The notes beneath the pieces were generated by a model. It made no database searches, was not told the DNA's origin, and saw only the letters and a list, made by a program, of their open reading frames with translations. A stretch of DNA of 45,107 nt. It comes from Lingula anatina. Its lineage: Eukaryota; Brachiopoda; Lingulata; Lingulida; Lingulidae. The translations under genes and the position numbers were made by a program. Position 1 is the stretch's first letter. Each line of letters starts with the position of its first letter. The stretch lies in the NCBI RefSeq assembly GCF_001039355.2, contig NW_019775839.1, forward strand, positions 126,001-171,107. Reading direction: 5' to 3'. Below are positions 29,017 to 40,853 of this stretch, one piece after another.

Positions 29017-29853
29017 ATCCAGTTCAATCTAGCTGTTGTATCCAGCACAGTACTTGCGTAGTTTCTGTTTTTGGAACGGTCTTTATCTCTAGAGCACGTA
29101 GATTTTTAACCAAATAAATATTCAGTAGTGAGCCTGTTATGTGAATAAATTTTGTCTTGTGAAGTCCTGGAGGGTGTTCACTTTCATAATTTGGCGGTAA
29201 GTTTGCTCAGACTTCGTCTTGCGACTGCATGTGTTTTGTGCCAAAAGTAGGTTACTCTTTTCAGTACCGTCTTGGAAGAGAGAAAAAGACGTTAGAATGC
29301 ATCAAAATGATTTTTTAAAAAAAGATTTTTGCTCTGAATTTCTCATTATAATCATAACCTGTTCGTCGTACAGCCAATCCTGCAACTTCACTTGCCCGAA
29401 CTGAATTTTTACCTGCCCCGGACAGGCGCTAATTTCGAGCCCTGCGTCGCATCTTTACTGATATTTTCTCTTGCCGCATGGATTCATTTATTTATAAGTG
29501 ATCACGACTGCTACTATTCTTCAGTCAAAATAACATGAAGGATAGACTATGAGATGCTAATACTACTGCGCCAGGCAGAATAAAAATAAACAACGTAACG
29601 TGCACACAAGAGATTCAAGTACGCACACAAGTCGTTTGCGTCGCGTCTGTCAGGAATAAAGGCAATGGGCACACACACACTACCAGGGTATCGGAGTTCA
29701 AAGAATCGTGTCGGCAAAAAAAAGAAAAAAAAAAAAAAAAAAGAAGCGTATCGGCAAAAAGAAATGCGTATCGCCTGGGAGAGAACCCTGCACTAGCTGA
29801 TTTGGTAGGCGTGACAGACAATTAAGCCTCTCGAGCTGCTAGCAATTTAGGAT

Positions 29854-29925
29854 GAACCCCCAGGGAGTTAGGTCGATCCAGATGGATCGATCTACATGTA
29901 AGTATGGGAACCCAGTCCTAGACTT
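29854..29925. mobile_element. Truncated copy of the 16768-16989 MITE-like element
   Basis: gaacccccagggagttaggt followed by cgatc..gatcgatcta, and a terminus like tgggaaccc, is the reverse complement of the left part of the element at 16768-16835. The rest of the element is missing. Confidence 0.65.
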
Positions 29926-30459
29926 TAGCAACTCTGAAGACATGCACATCTTAAGACAAGTGCCTAAATTACACACTGGGCTCAAGGGCAATTTAATCAA
30001 CAAAACTAAATATCAACACACAAAAAGTTAGATAACTAATAATTAAGTCGTCACCTTTTCTTGGAACTTTGCAGGAAGGATTCACAGTGCAGTCGGCTTA
30101 ATAGGTATCGTGCTGGTATCGTGCCAACTTCTTCAATCATTAAATATCTGGAGAAAGATGAAAAACAGATAAAAATGAGAGTAAATCACAAAAAGACAAT
30201 TGCATTTAAGTTTAGAGCTAGAAGTAGAATCCTTAACTGCTACAGAAGATATGACAGATGTAAAGCATTGAAAAGTAATGACTATAGAAAATCCATATCT
30301 ATGCCAAAACTTATATTTCATGATCACAATTATTCAAAGAATTAAAAGAAAATGTATGATTTTGAGATACTACTCTTTAATAAATATGTAGTAAAATACA
30401 AAAATACAAAAGTTTGTTGGTCTTTCTTCTATTTAAAACTAAGAAATATTATTGAGAAA

Positions 30460-30876
30460 CTAGAAATTTAGTAAATGTAAGTTAAAAAAAAAATAATTAT
30501 CATGTACACAATTTGGCCTCTGCTTGTGTCCGAGGCACCTGCCCACATTACGACAGTGTAGTCTGTTATTGTTGATTCCATGAGGCTCTGCTGTGAGATG
30601 ATCGGGGTTACAGCACAGAGTGACTGCACACAGGTGGGATACTTCTGTCCCTCTTGGTATGTTCAGAATTCTTTCCTTTAGCATAAATGCCACCCTGTGC
30701 ACTCCAACAGTAACAGAGTGTCTTGCCCCAGGGAATGTAACCCTCATCATCCCATAACAGACCCCACTGGAACAACTGGTGCCCCCAGTCCATAGCCAAC
30801 AGTATCCCTCCTGTGTGTTATGCAATTTGCTGTTTAATTTTTCTCTCAATTCGAGGAAAAACTGCTCATTAGCCAT
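30460..30876 (-). CDS. I-PpoI-like His-Me finger (zinc-binding loop) endonuclease-like protein, 138 aa
   Basis: A single-exon frame starting MANEQFFLEL. Residues 25-30 read YCWLWT and residues 80-94 read SHLCAVTLCCNPDHL; NNNR and Cys108, Cys114, His117 and Cys123 follow. This matches the I-PpoI core in order: catalytic His (His81), zinc site one (Cys83, Cys88, His93 plus an upstream Cys, probably Cys26), metal-binding Asn (one of Asn102-104) and zinc site two (Cys108, Cys114, His117, Cys123). I-PpoI is a double-strand DNA endonuclease. Metazoan relatives are usually annotated as 'zinc-binding loop region of homing endonuclease' proteins, and their role is unknown. Length and residues suggest an intact protein. 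The last dozen residues (YFFFNLHLLNF) look like read-through of weakly constrained sequence. No intron or host rRNA context is present. Confidence 0.75.
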   Translation of the reverse strand: MANEQFFLELREKLNSKLHNTQEGYCWLWTGGTSCSSGVCYGMMRVTFPGARHSVTVGVHRVAFMLKERILNIPRGTEVSHLCAVTLCCNPDHLTAEPHGINNNRLHCRNVGRCLGHKQRPNCVHDNYFFFNLHLLNF

Positions 30877-31484
30877 TTAAAAGGAAATGATGCAAGACAA
30901 AAATATACTGTCATCAGACAAAATTTCTTACCGGTATTACTTGAACATGTGCACCCCTCTGTTTAAACAAACCACTGCACCACTCACAGTCAGTAGCCCC
31001 CTCCGCCAGAGGTCTCATGACTGCACAGCGCCTGTGCCTGGTCCTGAAAAAAAAAAACTGGCAGTAGTTTACACCCTAGCCTGCTAGTTGATACTAACTT
31101 TAACCCTAGCAACACACAAGAAATGCCAAGAAAAAAAAGTAAAAAACACTAATTTTCTCTTACTGAACAACATTCGTCTATAACAGTTGGTGATTGGTCT
31201 ATTAAGTGGTTTCTGCCCTTTAAGAATTTTCATCATTATGTTTATAGGATGTGTCAGTTGAAAGTACTTCAACACAAACTTTGTAATTAATACCTTTCTG
31301 AAAAATCAAAGAAGAAAATAGTTATAAATCTCCAAAATCTACTGTTACCATTGTAAGAAATGAAATTTTACATTCAGTATCTTTATTAAAATGACTGACA
31401 TCAATGGGCAACAATAGCAAAAAGTACATATTTGTATATATTGCTATATTAATACTCTCATACTTGTTATTCTGCTTAGGAGAG

Positions 31485-31547
31485 ATGAAAGATGGCACCA
31501 GATGGGTGCAGTATTTTCACCATCACTGGCAATGTGTTGTGAAATAA
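31485..31547 (+). other. Short upstream ORF abutting the start of the multi-SPRY gene
   Basis: ATG at 31485 opens a 20-codon frame (MKDGTRWVQYF...) that ends with TAA at 31545-31547, one base before the main ATG at 31549. If the transcript includes this stretch, it could lower or couple translation of the main frame. Alternatively 31548 could be the last base of an intron (AAATAAG|ATG). Confidence 0.35.
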
Positions 31548-31548
31548 G

Positions 31549-34500
31549 ATGTCCACAGTAACCCAGAGTATGTTCCGTTTTGGAGGAGACCTGGAGTTTG
31601 ACCTCACCTGGGAGCCATTCCCAGGAACAGTGATGGATGTGCGATTGAAACCATACTCCAGAAGGGTCAGTTTTCTACAGTTTCTACGTCCACTCACACC
31701 AGAAAAACCATATTTTCTGGCACAGATTAGGTCACTGGGTAAGAAGTTTTAACACAATTTTATTTTAATAAAATTAATAAATTAAAAATGATCACTGTTC
31801 ATGTTTTTTCTAACTGTGGTTCTTGATAGTGGTTTTACAAATGCAAACTATCATTTTGATGTAATTCTCAGTGCTGTCGTTACAGTTAAATGCCTCTTTT
31901 CCACAAGTAATAGCAAACCACTCACTTTCTTGAAACCCCTCTATCATTCATGCCTTTTTCCTGTAATTTCAACATCCAGGTCCAACTAGTGTAGTAACAA
32001 TAGGTATAGCTGGCTCTGACATCCCCCTAGATGTCCACCCAGGTCACTGGAATAACACAGTGGGCTACCAGAGCCATACTGGCAAGTGTTACACATCACA
32101 TAACTACAGTGGCAATACAGATGGAGAGAAGTTTGGCATGGGTAATTCATCTTGATGTTATTGACAATTATGTTGTGTATTGACGATGGAGAAATATTTT
32201 GATTTTTATTTAAATTTTTATTTCTTTTTATTTATTTTTACATAAACTCATTAAAATTTTTAATTTTGTGAAATTGACTATTATATGTACATGCAGTCAG
32301 TACATTTACATGACACAGAAGAGTATTGACTTAATTGCTATTATGTATTATTATGTTACCCCATAGGTACCATAATGTAATAGCAGAAATTTAAATATTG
32401 GTATATACATCTATATACATGGACTTGTATGTGAAAACTGAGGATACTTATGTATGTTTATTATTCCCTTGTTTTACTGGTATTAATATCTAAGATAAAT
32501 GCCATTTGGACTCAACATGTCAATAAAGCGTGTTTTAGTTGCCCATTAGATAGAATTGTTCCTGAATTACATTTGTAGGCTTAAACACTACTAGGCTATG
32601 CATTAAAATACTCATTTCAGGTGATGTTTTTGGAGTTCTTGTCACCCATTTTGACAAACAGTCATCTACTGTAGTATTCATAAAGAATGGGTTGCCAATA
32701 GGAACAAGGTAGGGTGTGAGTTGTAATCCAGTCGTAAGAGATAGTCGATAAAAGGCCCTCAGTGCCATAATATCATTTGATTTGTTGAAAATTGATTTGA
32801 AAAATAGTGATATGATTTAAGCAAAGTTATTTACTTGGACGCAATGTGTCCATTGTTCCCCAGTCCTTAATTTACACATAATTTGAAGCACAACAAATCA
32901 TATTTCATATTTTGACTATTTATTGGCAATATTTACAATGCATGGATGGTCCATATTTCCAGGTATCATTACCAGGCAAAGCACAGTGAGTTTTTCCCTA
33001 CTATAGCCCTGGAGAATGGGGCCATAGACATAGGCATGTTGTGGCCCCCAGCTGTCCTCAAACCCCCAGCACTTAGTATGGTGAGAACAATACATATAGC
33101 TTTATACAATAATATATATATACATGTTCTACTTTATAAATTAATAATATGTATATACTCTTAAAGTAAAGGTGGGCTCATAGAGCTAAACACCAATTAC
33201 TATGAGAATTCCTCCCTTTTTTGGTATCGATGGCTGAAAATCAGGGGTCTGGCTCATAGCCTACAATTATTCTCTCTCTCTCTCTATTTTTTTGTGAAAA
33301 AAATATTTTGATTGGTCTGTATTATCATTAATTTGTTAGCATGAACACTATTCTTTGTTTTTGTTAATAGCAAACCATTTTGACTGTTATTCCTTTAGGG
33401 CAACATGAATCACTGGATCAAAGCTTCCAACATTCAATATGATGCAATGAAAGAGACATTTTACTATGAAGATACAGAGAAATATGCATTTTGCTCCATG
33501 CAGAGTTCTGTGGCATTATCAAAAGGTGAGCTGCTGGTTAATTTATTCTTATGTACAGCATAAGAAACTTGCAGTTAGATGCCACAATATGCAGTTTAAA
33601 TCCTAAAAATTCTTTGACAATTATGAATGTAAAAAGCTTGTACATGTACACGTACTAGTAGGTAATGGTATGTGTCATGCCAAAATTGGTATGTCTGGTA
33701 ATTAACAATACTGAAAAGTAGCACATTTTGAGTTTGTTCAGCAAAGTTTTACTTCAACACTTATTCGAACAATATAGATAAATCTAGAGATAATGTGGTA
33801 TCAAAAAATGAGGGTGCCATGAGAATGATTTAAATGTTACACTTGCCAAATGATAAACATCTTACCACTTTCACACTAAAACAAATTGTCAACAGAATTA
33901 TTCCTATATGTGTTCTGAATTTAAAATGATTATTCAGTGTCCTGTGAAAATAATTTGAAATAGTCATATTTTATAGGGAAGTAAGAATACTCATCTGAGG
34001 CATGCCTATTATCCAACATAAGTAAAGTCATATTTTGGCAGTACACATATTTACGTATGAGTATGGAACTTAGCATTTCAACTTAAAATAGTGCAGGATT
34101 GTGCTCATAGAGGCTGTAGTATCCAAATTAAGTGACTCATTTATTTAAAAATCTCTCTTAACTACGCATTAAACATTTCTGCTAGATTCAAATTAACATA
34201 TGAAAACTATGAGTCATTTTATGAATAAGGAGCCTTAATTAGAAGGATTGGACAGTTTTGATCAAATAAAGATCGCATGAATCACCATAGATCATATAAA
34301 CATCTGCATGGTATTGTAATCTTCTTGCATGTATGTTATAAATATTAAGCAATTTAATATTTAGATTTGGTCAGTCTCAGCCAGTCAGTCAGTCATTATT
34401 AATAAGACTAATCATGATTTCATTAAGATATTTCTGTGCACTGTAACAAGTTGTTTCATTATTTTAGACATTCAGCACTTTGATGTGGTGGTGAGGGAAG

Positions 34501-37500
34501 TAAATGAGAAGGGCCATGGACCCACCATAGCTCTGGTCACCTGCAGCAGTTTAATGCTGTATCCAACCTGTGGACTTATGGTGGACTACCTCAAATGGTC
34601 AAATGAAACTACAGGTGAAGGATAGAATAAATTATATTAATCTTTTTATGTTTATCTTTCAGGCAGTTTTTTTTTAATGTTAGTCGTCTCTGAATATTAC
34701 CCCATTGGCTTTCTATCTTACAGAGGCCTTGGTACAAAACAATATTTGCATGTTGGTAAATAAATATAATTAAATTGATTGAACATTCACAAGATGTGAA
34801 CATTATTTACAGTTTTCTACTATTTGATTTGGAACAAATCTTTAATTTCATGCGTGGCGTGCACAAACTTCCTTCACATACGTACATGTTACTTGTATCT
34901 AATGGAAACTTATATAGTTACTTATTTAATCTTAAATGCAACATTAAGTTTTTACTTTGCTAGTCTAGGTATCATAAACTTTCATAAACCAACTTTACGA
35001 GGTTATTTATTTTACCTCCTTACTTGGTAAATTCACATTGAAGGTACATAGTACAGTAGTTATACTGCCTGTGGATCAACTGGCTCTACATCTTTTTTCT
35101 TTTGGATTACTTTCAGATCTGAAGCTGGAAGTAGGTCAGCGTATAGGATGGGGAGTTCACTATGGCCCCGAGAGCCAAGAGAAAAACGTAACCTTTGATG
35201 AAACTGCCCTGCAACCTGTGTTGTGTTATGTCACTCTGGACACCACTGTCATATACTGTAAAATCATGCTGCAGCCTCCTGGAGGTTTCTTCCCGCTAGT
35301 CACACTCAAGCCATATGGTACATGAATACATACTTTGGTGACACTTGTGCACTTGTTAAAAAGTACATTTATGTGATCTATTAATAAGTAATTATTTATG
35401 TGAAGATTGATACAATTTTGATAAATTCAGAGGTTTGATTAATTTTTGATTATTGTATTACTATTTGCATTGAATGAAAGTATGTTGCTTTGAAAAAAAC
35501 ATAATATCATATTTTCTGTTTTCTTTGTTAATTTTTAAAAACTTTGTGTTTTTTTTAACAGCGTCCAAAGTCAAGATAGACATGACATTCAACCCCCGTC
35601 CAAAGGGAGTCGAGAATCTGGACCAGTTGTATGCAGAAAGGTTGCAGGGAGCTATGGAAGAACTAAAAAAATCATTTGATCTGACAAGTGAGAGTTTTTA
35701 TTGCACAAACATTATAATAGCATATAGAAAGAAGATACAAAAAGTTAACATATTGCAATGATATCATTGTTTTGGTTGATGACTGTTTCTTACAATTAAA
35801 CTTACTGGTTGGTTTGTCATCTTATTTAGAACCATATTTCTGATTGTTGTTTTCTTATTACTTTTCTTTTAGTTATTGGTTGTTTTGTCGCACTCTTTCA
35901 TGTTTGATTTACATCAATAACAAGTCTTGTTATGAAAATCATAAGTCTCTGCACACTTCATTGAAGCTGAAAAGATTTGAAGCAGTGAACAAAAATGTTT
36001 TCACCTAAACAGGTGGTGATTTTTGTATTTATATTTTAGGCATTCCAATGAAATGGTTAAGAATATCGGAAGATCTGCAAGTCACTGTTACAGACTATGT
36101 CACCCTTCTGAAATACCCGAAGGAACCCAAGGGCATGGGCGTCATTCAGCTCCAACAATCTCTCAATAGACAGTACAATTATTATTCCATTACTGTTAAT
36201 AAACTTGGTATGTTTACTCCACATTTTTTTCTCCACATATGTGCTTTATTAATAAGAATGGTTAGATTTGATTTTAAATGTTATCTTTTACAATATTAAC
36301 ACAGCCTTTATAAACCTGAGGGTTATGATACTGTTGTCATTATGTCAGCTTAACAACTGCATGATTACTTGTAATATACAGTATATTTAGGATTAAATTT
36401 AGTTGCATGTAAATATTCTGTGTGATGGATTATAAATATGTACATAATAAGCATTGACTCATCAATTGACCTTGTAGATGCAGACTCAGTGGTATGTCTG
36501 GGAGTAGCAGGAGCTGACTTCCCATTAAATAAGATGCCTGGAAAGCTACCAGGATCTGTTGGTTGGCAATCCAAATATGGCTGTCTCCTCTCAGAGGGAT
36601 CTGCCCATGGAAATTCCATAGGAGAGAGATTTCAAACAGGTATGCTTTAAATATTCGAAATTTTTATCACCAGTTGTTATTTTGTCAAAGGACAAACATA
36701 TACTTTATGCACAGAAGAATTGTGCATGAAAGCAGTATTAAACAGAATGGGGAATTTGGTGGGAGTTCATATACACACTGTATTCTGTATGTCAAAGTGA
36801 AACACAAATATGTATCGGGGGTCATGAATCTTGTTTAAGACACATCGTAAATTGGGTTGCAAAATGTTTATTTTCATCCAAATTACATGGCATTTTCTCA
36901 CACCCTGCATATTAACCTGATGCATTGTAGGGGATACAGTTGGCATCCAGATAACCTCCTTTAGTGAAAAGGCATGTGTGGTTCTGTTCATCAAGAATTA
37001 CAGACCAGTAGGGACAAGATACCTGTTCAGCAAAGACCTAAATCAATTGTATCCAACTGTGGCAGTGTTTGGGAACAAGCATGAAGTGGATCTTAATATC
37101 TTCTGGCAGAACCAGACCAGTGTAGGGCTATTTCCTGTGGTAAGGTTGAGGAACAATTAAGACGACTCTGGGAGTTGTTTTATTGGGAAAAGATCACTTT
37201 TCATTCTGTTCAGTACATAAGTTTTTGTTGCATTAAACATACTGTGCCATCTAATTCGGATGCTTTTTAATGCTGTAGAGATACAGAACCATTAAATATA
37301 CATGTCTGTTAAGTTTTGAAGCTTCGTATCATGTTAATTTTTTTATGGTGGAAGGAGGAATAATGGAGAATTACTTAGTAAATAATTTTTTTCTGATGGA
37401 TATTCATGTGTGTAGTCTGTTGATCATGTTAACAGATTTAACTTTTTATTTTCTGCACTAAAATATAACTGTACTGTACCCTGCAGTTACTGAAAGCTCT

Positions 37501-37949
37501 GTAAGGCACTTGTACAGCATTTTTAGTGTAGAAAATGAAAAGTTTAATCTTAAAACATTTTTATGTTTATAACATATTTTGTATATAAGGCCTTTTAGCA
37601 TTTTTCTTTTTATTTTAAAAAATGAAAACATTTGATAGATTTACTTGCTTGTTAGACCTCCACAACTTGAAATGAATACAGCTTATCAAGTTGAAGATTT
37701 GCAAAAGCAGAGTGTGCTATACACATTCCATGTCAAGATTCTTTATTGCTTTTTCTTATAGACCAAGATAGACAGCTGGATCATCCCCGTAGGTGCTCGA
37801 ATTGTTGACTCAGAAGAAAATGTTATAGAGGTCACTACTGACACAAATGATATCCTGTCCCTACAAGCACCATATGGACTCAGTAGAAGTATGTTACACA
37901 ATCAGGCCTTATATTGGCATAACAGTGTCACAATTCTACTATTTCTGTA

Positions 37950-37980
<31 letters not shown>

Positions 37981-40110
37981 ATTTTTCAGATATTTACTAC
38001 AGTAGCTTGTTTACTGCAAATCATGGATATTTTGAGAATTTTTCTGTTGGTAACCTTGAAGTGTGTAATATGCTAACATATTGGATCCACATTTATGGAA
38101 GGATTTGTCAGGGAATCTCATTTTCACTTTAGATAATATGCAACATTGAAACAAATCTTTCACCAGAATCTAAATGTTAAAAAATGGTGTTTTTTTTCTG
38201 CTTTTAATATGATTGGAATGTAATAAGTCCTCTCCAGAACCAAGTGTGATGTCACAACTAATTACAACTTTTCAAAAATGAGTTTAAATTTTTGGAACAA
38301 AAAATGAATAAAAAAGCAAAAGAGATAATTGACAATAAATGCCTATTTTACACACAAACCATGAGACAAATGTGAAATAATCATAACACATCATATCGCA
38401 GTGTTGGCTCGCTACCAGACTATCAAGTATCAAGTTTTTTCAACAAGATACATTGTAAATTTAATTTATATAATAAAATAAACAATCTTTTATCTTCTCC
38501 AGCTTACAATCATTTTGAGGTCCAAATAATAGAGGACTTCAGTGATGAGGTGCCCCCACCCATGATAGCTCTGACCACCGCCAGTCCTCTTCTGCCACCA
38601 CCGGAGTCCAACTTCAGACAGGACTTCATCAGGTTCTGGGCAACTGGGGCAGGTATGATCACTGCTAGCACACGTACAGTATCTAACACCCTGTCCTGTC
38701 TAGCACACTTGCACAACACACACACTAACATACTGGCACAGATCAATATAAAACATTAAAATATCTGACGTACAGATATGCCGAATTATCATTCTAGTAT
38801 TTTAACATACATGTCTATACACTTACACAAGGGTTCTAAGTGAAACAGCAGAACTGACCTACACTATTATTCATCTGCCTTCAATGAATGGGATCGAGTT
38901 TAAGATCTATACATGATAGTGAGATTTTCTGAAAGTAAATTTAGGGCCCATTCCCTGTGAAACCATCATTCTACATAAAATGATCTAGCTCCACAAGGAC
39001 TCTTGCATTACCCAAATTATCCCTTCCATTACAGATTTCTTTTCTCACATGGTGTAATAGTTCTAATATTCATACTGTCTGCTTCCATTCCAGCATCCAG
39101 TGCCATAAAGAAAGGGGACAAGGTTGGCTGGGGGGTAATGTTTCCAGATAAGGAACTACAGGACAACAACAAGGATGAGCTGGTCATTTGCTACTTGACC
39201 ATTAACAGGGACATAGCACTGACCCGGGTGATGTTTAATCCTCCTGGAGGGTTTCACCCCCTGGTGGTCATCCCTCCTAGATGTAAGTGTTCAGTATCAT
39301 ATGTTATCATGACAGGGCCTGGAAAGCAGGTGCTGGGAGGATCCAATCTTTTCATCAAACAATGACAAAGATAAATCTAGGATATATCGTAGTATATGTA
39401 TTGTGCTCATTAGTTTGTCTGCACATCTACATTTGTTTACATGATTAAATGAGATATATTTATTCAATGTATGAAATTCTTTGCTGTTTGGAATTTTAAG
39501 AGTTTGTATATGTGTGCAATTTTATTTCAAAGATATAAACCATACATACATGTACAAAAAAGCATTGATGCAGACATATAATAGGACTGTGCTTTTAACA
39601 GGACACTCACAGAATCCTTTCAAAAATGAAGCTTTTAGAAGGTCTATTACCTCATCCAGTTGGCGAATTTTAATCAATGCCATTTACAAATTGTTTGTCT
39701 TTTTTATTTCAGTGCATAGAGTAAAGCTGGACTTCTCATGCACAGTTATCATTGACCACCCATTCACAGATGAAAGCATTAGGACACTGATAGGGGAAGC
39801 CAAACGTCTGCTAGCTGAAGAAGAGGAGCTGAAATCTGCTGGAAAAGACATAGGAGACTGGCAGAAAGACAAAATGCGGTACATCAAGGGGGTTCCACAT
39901 GCAAAGAATGAACAGGAGAAGGCCCAAGAGGAGGAGTTATGTGGCGATGATAAAACTGACCTACATTCAAATACACCTGGGGTGGATAATGAAAGTGGAG
40001 AGATTAATTCCACTGATGAAGTATCTCAGTCAAGTGGAAATGCTGAGGAAACTTGTGAGGATATAAAGAAAAATAAGAAGAATAAGTCAAGGACTTGTGC
40101 AATACTTTAA
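31549..40110 (+). CDS. Four-SPRY-unit protein with a C-terminal CaaX box, 853 aa, complete, 15 exons
   Basis: Exons: 31549-31738, 31980-32141, 32621-32708, 32963-33080, 33399-33525, 34468-34614, 35117-35317, 35562-35687, 36040-36207, 36478-36639, 36931-37139, 37762-37888, 38503-38652, 39094-39282 and 39713-40110. All are GT-AG with every phase consistent, giving 853 codons plus stop. Units A1 (1-186) and A2 (387-566) are SPRY-like: VGYQSHTGKCY / VGWQSKYGCLL, then FIKNGLPIGTRY / FIKNYRPVGTRY, then FFPTIALENG / LYPTVAVFGN. Units B1 (187-386) and B2 (567 to about 735) share GWGV and the MLQPPGGFFPLV / MFNPPGGFHPLV motif. The tail is charged and ends KKNKKNKSRTCAIL: a polybasic CaaX box with Leu last, typical of geranylgeranylation. 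An in-frame stop at 31540 supports the start. SPRY domains bind peptides; partners here are unknown. I do not recognise a named orthologue. The nearest style is SPRYD3-like tandem SPRY proteins. Confidence 0.88.
36040..40110 (+). repeat. Second half of the multi-SPRY gene, an internal duplication of exons 1-8
   Basis: Exons 9-15 mirror exons 1-8. Exon 10 equals exon 2 (162 bases), exon 12 equals exon 5 (127), exon 11 (209) replaces exons 3 and 4 (88+118=206), and exons 13 and 14 (150, 189) pair with exons 6 and 7 (147, 201). Entry and exit phases are the same at each pair. Exon 15 continues past the duplicated part into the unique tail. The intron between GT(R) and YHY in the first half is absent in the second. 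Confidence 0.85.
40070..40110 (+). other. Polybasic region and CaaX prenylation motif (CAIL)
   Basis: The reading frame ends KKNKKNKSRTCAIL-stop: Cys, two aliphatic residues and a terminal Leu, preceded by six basic residues. By the standard CaaX rule a final Leu favours geranylgeranyltransferase I. Lipid plus positive charge would place the protein on cytosolic membrane faces. Prenylation itself is inferred. Confidence 0.7.
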
Positions 40111-40634
40111 TCACAAAGCAGCAGTGAATTGACTCAGATTGAGCCAGTTGTATTATGAGTATATCAGGGTTTCCTGACATTTGCAATATTTTTACCACAT
40201 GAAAAATGCATATCACTTGATTAGCTACATTTTTACTTTAGGTTAAAAGGGCATGATTTTTTTTACTTGAAATTACGTACTGCTACATATTCTACTGAGA
40301 TCAGACAATTGGATGTACATTGTATGTCATAATGATTAGATAAAGTATACCAGAATGTGAACAGCGCAACATACTTGTACATGGAGCAGATCTCCTCATT
40401 CCTGTTCCTTCTGTTTTTTCACCTTTATTTTTTATTGAACACAACTTTATTTAAGGCTATTTATACTAAAACCTTTTAAAGATATTTTTTTTACCCAAAT
40501 GTAGCATGGCATTTATATTTATACTTGCATAATACTATACATATGTGATGTGTGTTGTCTTAAATTTAAGATGTATGTAGCTGAAAATAAGAAGTTTACA
40601 TATGTTTACTCATAATTTCCAAGTGTAACTTATA

Positions 40635-40853
40635 CCCCCTTTACACTGGACGGCGTCCTTTCTGCGTTCTTTCTGCAACCATGAAATTTGGCATCACTGT
40701 GGTCTTAATAAGGAGGCACGAGCATTGATTTTGTATCACAATGAATGCTCAATGATCGGCCAGTTGTCGGCACGTAAAGTATTATAATTTTTTAACTTTC
40801 AAATGGGGCGGTACTGCTGGACGCAGAAAGGATGCCGTCCAGTGTAAAGGGGG
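40635..40853. mobile_element. MITE in the 3' UTR region, 219 bp, perfect 20-bp TIR core
   Basis: CCCCCTTTACACTGGACGGC at 40635-40654 is the exact inverse of 40834-40853. Pairing extends inward to about 36 bases with two mismatches (tcctttctgcg against cgcagaaagga). Neither TTA nor TA duplication is clear at the edges. It sits 525 bases after the stop codon of the multi-SPRY gene and before the first AATAAA, so it is probably transcribed in the 3' UTR. Confidence 0.85.

Larger units (their letters stand above)
28600..30459. other. Intergenic DNA between the MULE remnant and the endonuclease-like gene
   Basis: Contains a perfect 20-bp palindrome (28997-29016), an A-rich microsatellite (29717-29742), AC-rich bits and the truncated MITE copy at 29854-29925. 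No convincing coding exon is seen. Confidence 0.6.

Noticed and set aside
30061-30345. 94-codon plus-strand frame as an upstream exon of the multi-SPRY gene
   Set aside because: Basic, low-complexity composition, no good donor in phase, and the main gene has its own start with an in-frame stop just upstream.
39684-40013. 109-codon Ser-rich minus-strand frame
   Set aside because: Antisense shadow of exon 15 of the multi-SPRY gene, whose frame is tied to 14 other exons.
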